Shown here in pieces: positions 59,866-64,000 of a stretch of DNA of 64,000 nt; the first letter of the stretch is position 1; every line of letters starts with the position of its first letter. The stretch lies in contig OZ220680.1 of the NCBI GenBank assembly GCA_965116345.1, forward strand, positions 3,720,001 to 3,784,000. Reading direction: 5' to 3'. The DNA comes from VXYL01 sp965116345 (GTDB lineage Bacteria; Pseudomonadota; Gammaproteobacteria; Pseudomonadales; Azotimanducaceae). The notes below the pieces were generated by a model. It had not been told where the DNA came from, searched no databases, and worked only from the letters and a program-made list of their open reading frames with translations. The position numbers were made by a program, and so were the translations under genes.

Positions 59866-61911
59866 TTAGCTTGAATTCGATTGCCGTGGGGGCGATGTCC
59901 TCCTCCTTGGGCGCCGGCCCTGCGCTGGTGAAGGCTGGTCCACGACGGCCGCAACGGGGTACCGCGACCGGTCGGGAAACAGGTCGCCGAGGCGGGCCAA
60001 TGCGTCCGCCCCATGCGGGATCGCCATGGCATCGACGAAGTACGCCTGGAACTTCGGCTCGATGGCCGTCTCGACTTTCTCCACCCGCTTGACCACCGAC
60101 TCGATCTCGCGACGGGAAGCCTGGTTCAACAGGGCGATTCTGGCGCCGTGGCCGGCCGCGTTGCCGGCCGACGAAACCGCATCGGGCGGGCAGTCTGGAA
60201 TCATGCCGAGGGCCATCGCGTAGCGAACGTCGATGTGGCTGCCGAAGGCGCCGGCGAGGCGTATGCGGTCCACCGAGGTCACCGCCAGTCGGTCCATCAG
60301 CAGCCTGATGCCGGCATACAGGGCGGCTTTGGCGAGTTGGATCTGGCGCACATCGGTCTGTGTGACCGTGATCCCTTCCCGGATCGCGAAGGCGAAGGTA
60401 CGGCCGTCGCGAACCAGGCGAGGCGTGCGGCTCGCCTGGTCGCCGTCGATCAAGCCGTCGTGGGTGAGGATGCCCGCCAGCCACATCTCCACCACCGCCT
60501 CGATGATCCCGGAACCGCAGATGCCGGTGACGCCCTGCGCCGGCAGCGCATCGGTGAAGCCCGACTGGTCGGACCAGAGATCGGAGCCGATCACGCGAAT
60601 CCGGGTCTCCAGTGTGTCCGGGTCGATCCGTACCCGTTCGATGGCGCCGGGCGCGGCGCGCTGGCCGGCGCTGACCTGGGCGCCCTCGAAGGCCGGTCCG
60701 GTTGGACTGGAGCAGGCCAGCAGCCGCTGGTCGTTGCCGAGTACGATCTCCGCGTTGGTGCCGATGTCCACCAGCAGGCTCACCGCCCCGCTCCGGTGGG
60801 GTTGCTCGCAAAGCACCACCCCGGCCGTATCGGCACCGACATGACCGGCGATGCAGGGCAGCGCATAGGCCACGGCGCCTGGATTGACGTCGACGCCAAG
60901 GTCCCGCGCCGGCAAGTTGACGGACTCCTCCGCCGCCAACGCGAAGGGCGCGCCGCCCAGTTCCACCGGGCTGATGCCGAGCAACAGATGATGCATGATC
61001 GGGTTGCAGACGAACGTCAGGCCAAGGATGTCCTCGGGGTCGACGCCGGCGTCCGCCGCGGTTCCGACGACGAGTTCGTTGACGGCCCTGCGCACCTCCC
61101 GGGTTAATTCGGTGCTGCCTTCGGGGTGCATCATGACGTAGGAGACCCGGCTCATCAGATCCTCGCCGAAGCGGATCTGAGGATTCATCATGCCGTTCGA
61201 GCAGAGCACGTCGCCACTGCCGAGGTCGCACAAATGGGCGGCGATGGTGGTGGAGCCGACGTCGATCGCCGCACCGTAGATGGACTCCTTGAAGCCCGGC
61301 CAGACGGCGAGAATGTCCGCATCCTCATGCACGGCGACCGTGACGGACCAGCCGCCGGTTCGCAGCAGGCCTTGCAGGTCGGGCAGCAGCGCCGCCGGAA
61401 ACGCTGGGCTCAAGCCCCACTGCGTGTGCAACGCGTCGAGCAGGCGCGTCAGGTCGCTGCCGGCGCCCAGATCCGCCGGCGCCACGTCCACCAGGTAGAG
61501 ACGGATAACCGGATCCAGGCGGATGGGCCGCGAGTCGGCGGCCTTGCGCACGACCTGGCGGTGAACCTGGCTCTCCGGCGGCACATCGATCAACAGATCG
61601 CCTTGAATGGCGGCCTGGCAGCTCAGGCGGTGGCCCGGCTCGAGGGGCCGGTTGCGCTCCCCGAAGCGGCTCTCGACTGCACCGGCGGGCGACAGGTGCG
61701 CCGAGTTGGACACGATGCCGTGCTTGGCGAAGCTGCCTTCGCCGCAAACCACCCGGCAGCGTCCGCAGAGCCCGCGGCCACCGCAGATGGAGGCAATGTC
61801 GACGCCGAGTTCCCATGCCGCCTGCAGCACAGGCGTACCGTGCGCAAACTGGCCGCGCCGGCCGGACGGCGTGAAGACCACCCAGGCTTCGCGTTCGGCT
61901 TCCACTTCCAT
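59866..61911 (-). CDS. corrinoid activation protein (ferredoxin plus ASKHA domain)
   Basis: 681 aa. N-terminal [2Fe-2S] ferredoxin with Cys43, Cys49, Cys52 and Cys98 (CGGRGLCGRC ... LSCQA), then a linker, then a large ASKHA ATPase-like domain (DUF4445 type) with GAAIDVGSTTIAAHL (about 214-228), LLVDIGTNAEIVLGN and RLAGAFGSHID. RamA-like enzymes use ATP to reduce cob(II)alamin back to active cob(I)alamin. Position between the two methyltransferase genes fits this job. The last 20 residues are Arg/Pro/Ser rich and probably unstructured. Confidence 0.92.
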   Translation of the reverse strand: MEVEAEREAWVVFTPSGRRGQFAHGTPVLQAAWELGVDIASICGGRGLCGRCRVVCGEGSFAKHGIVSNSAHLSPAGAVESRFGERNRPLEPGHRLSCQAAIQGDLLIDVPPESQVHRQVVRKAADSRPIRLDPVIRLYLVDVAPADLGAGSDLTRLLDALHTQWGLSPAFPAALLPDLQGLLRTGGWSVTVAVHEDADILAVWPGFKESIYGAAIDVGSTTIAAHLCDLGSGDVLCSNGMMNPQIRFGEDLMSRVSYVMMHPEGSTELTREVRRAVNELVVGTAADAGVDPEDILGLTFVCNPIMHHLLLGISPVELGGAPFALAAEESVNLPARDLGVDVNPGAVAYALPCIAGHVGADTAGVVLCEQPHRSGAVSLLVDIGTNAEIVLGNDQRLLACSSPTGPAFEGAQVSAGQRAAPGAIERVRIDPDTLETRIRVIGSDLWSDQSGFTDALPAQGVTGICGSGIIEAVVEMWLAGILTHDGLIDGDQASRTPRLVRDGRTFAFAIREGITVTQTDVRQIQLAKAALYAGIRLLMDRLAVTSVDRIRLAGAFGSHIDVRYAMALGMIPDCPPDAVSSAGNAAGHGARIALLNQASRREIESVVKRVEKVETAIEPKFQAYFVDAMAIPHGADALARLGDLFPDRSRYPVAAVVDQPSPAQGRRPRRRTSPPRQSNSS

Positions 61912-61930
61912 GTCCGCCAGACTCGGGGCG

Positions 61931-62836
61931 TCAACCGCGTCGACGGCGCCGGGGGCGGTCCCGCCGGTTGCCTCGCGCCCCAGCCGGCGCCCCGGGTTCG
62001 CGGTACTTGGCGATCCAGCGTGTGCAGTCGGGATCCTTGCCCATCATGACGTCGGCGCCGAGAACGGCCTGCATGACCTCGTCGTGCAGTGGGTTGGTGA
62101 TCGCGGACGTCATGCCGGCGCCGATCGCCATCGTCAGGAACGCGCTGTTGATACCGTTTCGATTTGGCAGCCCGAAACTGACGTTGGACGCACCGCAGGT
62201 GGTATTGACCTTCAATTCGCGGCGCAGTCGGCCGACCAGGCGCATGACCTGCTGACCGGCGGCGTTGATCGCGCCGATCGGCATCACCAACGGATCGACC
62301 ACCACGTCGCTGGGCGAAATGCCATGGTCCTGGGCCCGTTCGACGATCTTCCTCGCCACCTCGAAGCGCACGTCCGGATCCTCGGAAATGCCGGTCTCGT
62401 CGTTGGAAATGGCGACCACCGCAGCGCCGTGCCGGGCCACCAGCGGCAGCACCGATTCTAGCCTTTCCTCCTCGCCGGTGACCGAGTTGACCAGCGCCTT
62501 GCCCCGATAGACAGCCAGGCCGGCTTCCAGCGCGGCGACGATGGAGGAGTCGATGGAGAGCGGCACGTCGGTCACCGACTGCACCAGTTGGACGGCTTCG
62601 GCGAGAATTGCGGGTTCGTCCGCCAGCGGGATGCCGGCGTTGACGTCCAGCATGTGGGCGCCGCCCGCAACTTGGGCGACGGCGTCGTCGACCACGCGGT
62701 GGTAGTCCCCCGCCTTCATTTCCGCCGCCAGGATCTTGCGTCCGGTGGGGTTGATGCGCTCGCCGATGACCACGAAGGGTCGTTCGAAGCCGATCACCAC
62801 CTCGCGGCTTGCGGAACTGACCACCGTGTCGGTCAT
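61931..62836 (-). CDS. dihydropteroate-synthase-like methyltetrahydrofolate:corrinoid methyltransferase
   Basis: 301 aa. TIM-barrel of the MtgA/AcsE/MetH-pterin family: VIGERINPTGRK (strand 1), HMLDVNAGIPLADE, LSIDSS, NSVTGEEERL, VVAISNDETG and VNTTCGASNVSFGLPNR. These blocks bind methyl-tetrahydrofolate. Expected direction in the cell: methyl-corrinoid to tetrahydrofolate, giving methyl-THF. Ends in an Arg-rich tail. It precedes the activase gene by 19 bases. Confidence 0.92.
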   Translation of the reverse strand: MTDTVVSSASREVVIGFERPFVVIGERINPTGRKILAAEMKAGDYHRVVDDAVAQVAGGAHMLDVNAGIPLADEPAILAEAVQLVQSVTDVPLSIDSSIVAALEAGLAVYRGKALVNSVTGEEERLESVLPLVARHGAAVVAISNDETGISEDPDVRFEVARKIVERAQDHGISPSDVVVDPLVMPIGAINAAGQQVMRLVGRLRRELKVNTTCGASNVSFGLPNRNGINSAFLTMAIGAGMTSAITNPLHDEVMQAVLGADVMMGKDPDCTRWIAKYREPGAPAGARGNRRDRPRRRRRG

Positions 62837-62869
62837 GACTTGGGTGCCGGTCGCATCGGAGACATACCT

Positions 62870-63181
62870 TCAGCGCTCCTTCAAGCCGTGATTGCGGATC
62901 AGCGCCAACAGCCGGTCGTCGGAATAGTCCGTTTCGATACCCTCCGCCAGCCGATCGGCGATTGCCTGCAGGTCCGTCGCCCCGTCGTTCAACTCGGGGC
63001 TGATCGGGTCGCGCTCCCATTCGCTGATGTAGGCATCGGCGGTGTGCTTCTTGGCGCGCATGGCGGCGCGGTCGATGGCGCTCTGAAAGCGCGCGCTCAA
63101 CAGCACCTTGGCCCGCCTTCTGCCCTGCTTGACGATGATCTGCGACGGAATGTCGCGCCATCTGACCAGCAGGGCGTCCAT
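62870..63181 (-). CDS. small 'virulence factor' family protein
   Basis: 103 aa. MDALLVRWRDIPSQIIVKQGRRRAKVLL and SAIDRAAMRAKKHTADAYISEWERD match a small family annotated 'virulence factor', whose genes I associate with corrinoid/methyl-THF clusters in Proteobacteria. No catalytic motif or membrane segment. Function unknown; co-location suggests a role in methyl transfer or folate handling. Five bases after the DUF1638 gene. Confidence 0.75.
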   Translation of the reverse strand: MDALLVRWRDIPSQIIVKQGRRRAKVLLSARFQSAIDRAAMRAKKHTADAYISEWERDPISPELNDGATDLQAIADRLAEGIETDYSDDRLLALIRNHGLKER

Positions 63182-63186
63182 GTGCG

Positions 63187-63888
63187 TCAGCCCTCGACGA
63201 GCCGCACGAGGCGGGCGTCCAATGCGCCGTAGCCGGTGTGAACGTGGGTGAATTCAAGGCCCAGGCGGGTCGCGGCGGCTCTCGCGCCGGCGAGCAGCTC
63301 CGGGTCCCGGGTCTGGGAAAGATAGGTCAGGCGCCGGTAGTTGCCGAAGAAGGCGTCCAGCAGTTCGGGGTGGCGGTCGATGCCCAGCGTTCCGATGACG
63401 AGGCGATCGAAGAAGCGCACCAGGAAATCGGTGAGGTAGAACGTGCCTGGCTCGTCCTCGGCGAGGCGTCGGAAGCACTCGGTGCCGGCGAAGAAGTCAT
63501 AGCAATGCAGCCCCGGCAGGCGCTCGACCCCCGGATAGTCCGCAAGCACCCGGTCGATCTCGCCGTAGCTGCCGCAGTCGGCGTAGCCGATCAGGATGCG
63601 GCGGTATTCTCGTTGGTCGCTCTGGTAGCCGCGGCCTTGTGCGCGCTCGAGTTCGGCGCGCAGCCGGGGCGCGATCTGGGGCGGACGAAGGTGCAGTGCC
63701 GGGTCCAGGCAGCGGATGTGCAGGTGGTCCCAGCCGTTGGCGGTTCGAATCGCGTGCAGCTCCCGGCCGAGAGCGCCACAGGCGATCACCAACACGGGTT
63801 CGGCCTTCGTCCGCAGTGCCGCGATGGCATCGTCTGGCAGTGCCGGGCTCGCGTGCTCCGCGGTCCGATGTTCGGCCACTCCCGTCAC
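63187..63888 (-). CDS. DUF1638 family protein
   Basis: 233 aa from GTG 63888, which overlaps the stop of the upstream corrinoid-protein gene (GTGA). DUF1638 traits: VLVIACGALGREL at the start, IGYADCGSYGEID, GLHCYDFFAGTECF, TFYLTDFLVRFFDRLV. Conserved Cys and His residues could bind metal or cobalamin. Function unknown; consistently found with MttB-type systems. Confidence 0.85.
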   Translation of the reverse strand: MTGVAEHRTAEHASPALPDDAIAALRTKAEPVLVIACGALGRELHAIRTANGWDHLHIRCLDPALHLRPPQIAPRLRAELERAQGRGYQSDQREYRRILIGYADCGSYGEIDRVLADYPGVERLPGLHCYDFFAGTECFRRLAEDEPGTFYLTDFLVRFFDRLVIGTLGIDRHPELLDAFFGNYRRLTYLSQTRDPELLAGARAAATRLGLEFTHVHTGYGALDARLVRLVEG

Positions 63889-64000
63889 GGGTAGTTGTGC
63901 CTGGTGCGCATCAGTGCGGTGGCGGTCTCCACCGCGGTGGCGGCATCCCGGCAATAGGCATCCGCGCCCACCGCCTTGCCGAACTCCTCGTTCAACGGCG
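63885..64000 (-). CDS. corrinoid protein C-terminus (partial)
   Basis: The last 38 codons of a gene that begins outside the window: PLNEEFGKAVGADAYCRDAA then TAVETATALMRTR. NEEFGKAVGADAY.RDAA.AV is the usual end of B12-binding methyltransferase corrinoid proteins (MttC/MtgC type). Stop TGA at 63887-63885. First visible gene of the operon; it would carry the methyl group between the two methyltransferases. Confidence 0.8.
   Translation of the reverse strand, partial: PLNEEFGKAVGADAYCRDAATAVETATALMRTRHNYP

Overview
The window is GC-rich chromosomal DNA from a Gammaproteobacterium. The evidence is gene order: cdsA-rseP-bamA-skp-lpxD-fabZ/lpxA-lpxB-rnhB-dnaE-tilS, followed by the divergent pair prs/valS/holC/pepA versus lptF/lptG. 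Both are classic gammaproteobacterial neighbourhoods. Two genes normally embedded in the first cluster are absent: dxr between cdsA and rseP, and accA between dnaE and tilS. I cannot name the species. The accessory gene content (sulfatases, ankyrin and Sel1 repeat proteins, PhyH dioxygenase, corrinoid methyltransferases) suggests an uncultured marine, particle- or host-associated lineage, but that is inference.

Layout. (1) 1-15000: envelope biogenesis and replication genes on the + strand (phospholipid precursor, site-2 protease, BAM assembly, lipid A acylation and disaccharide synthesis, RNase HII, Pol III alpha, tRNA-Ile lysidine synthetase). FabZ and LpxA are one continuous reading frame here. 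(2) 15100-20900: pepA-holC-valS-prs on the - strand. (3) 21000-23200: lptFG, the LPS export permease pair. (4) 23200-29500: a scarred region with transposase remnants, dispersed hairpin repeats, a secreted protein with a charged helical repeat, malate synthase G and a membrane-nuclease-like fusion. (5) 29500-44600: catabolic and accessory genes: ankyrin protein, two sulfatases (one frameshifted) plus sulfatase fragments, serine hydrolases, a two-subunit molybdenum hydroxylase, an alpha/beta hydrolase, an Eis-like acetyltransferase followed by a cytoplasmic avidin-like protein, a TlpA-type thioredoxin, a DraG-type ADP-ribosylglycohydrolase and a hydroxyacid dehydrogenase. (6) 44580-51000: Sel1 protein, exported ADP-ribosylglycohydrolase and a complete ribose-type ABC importer. 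(7) 51000-58300: SDR, gene fragments, VapBC-like pair, PhyH dioxygenase, lipoprotein beta-lactamase-fold protein, and an AbiEi antitoxin whose AbiEii toxin is broken. (8) 58279-64000: a - strand corrinoid methyl-transfer operon (corrinoid protein, DUF1638, small 'virulence factor' protein, methyltetrahydrofolate-type methyltransferase, ferredoxin/ASKHA activase, MttB-family methyltransferase).

Two repeat systems run through the window. One is a composite element made of up to five different palindromes (copies at 1057-1197, 6663-6743 and, inverted, 25064-25209). The other is a REP-like hairpin with a CTTGT loop and compensatory stem changes (14926, 20919, 29158, 53446). The observations I rate highest are the FabZ-LpxA fusion, the cytoplasmic avidin-like gene with nearly all biotin-contact residues, the composite palindrome element, and the exported ADP-ribosylglycohydrolase linked to a sugar importer.
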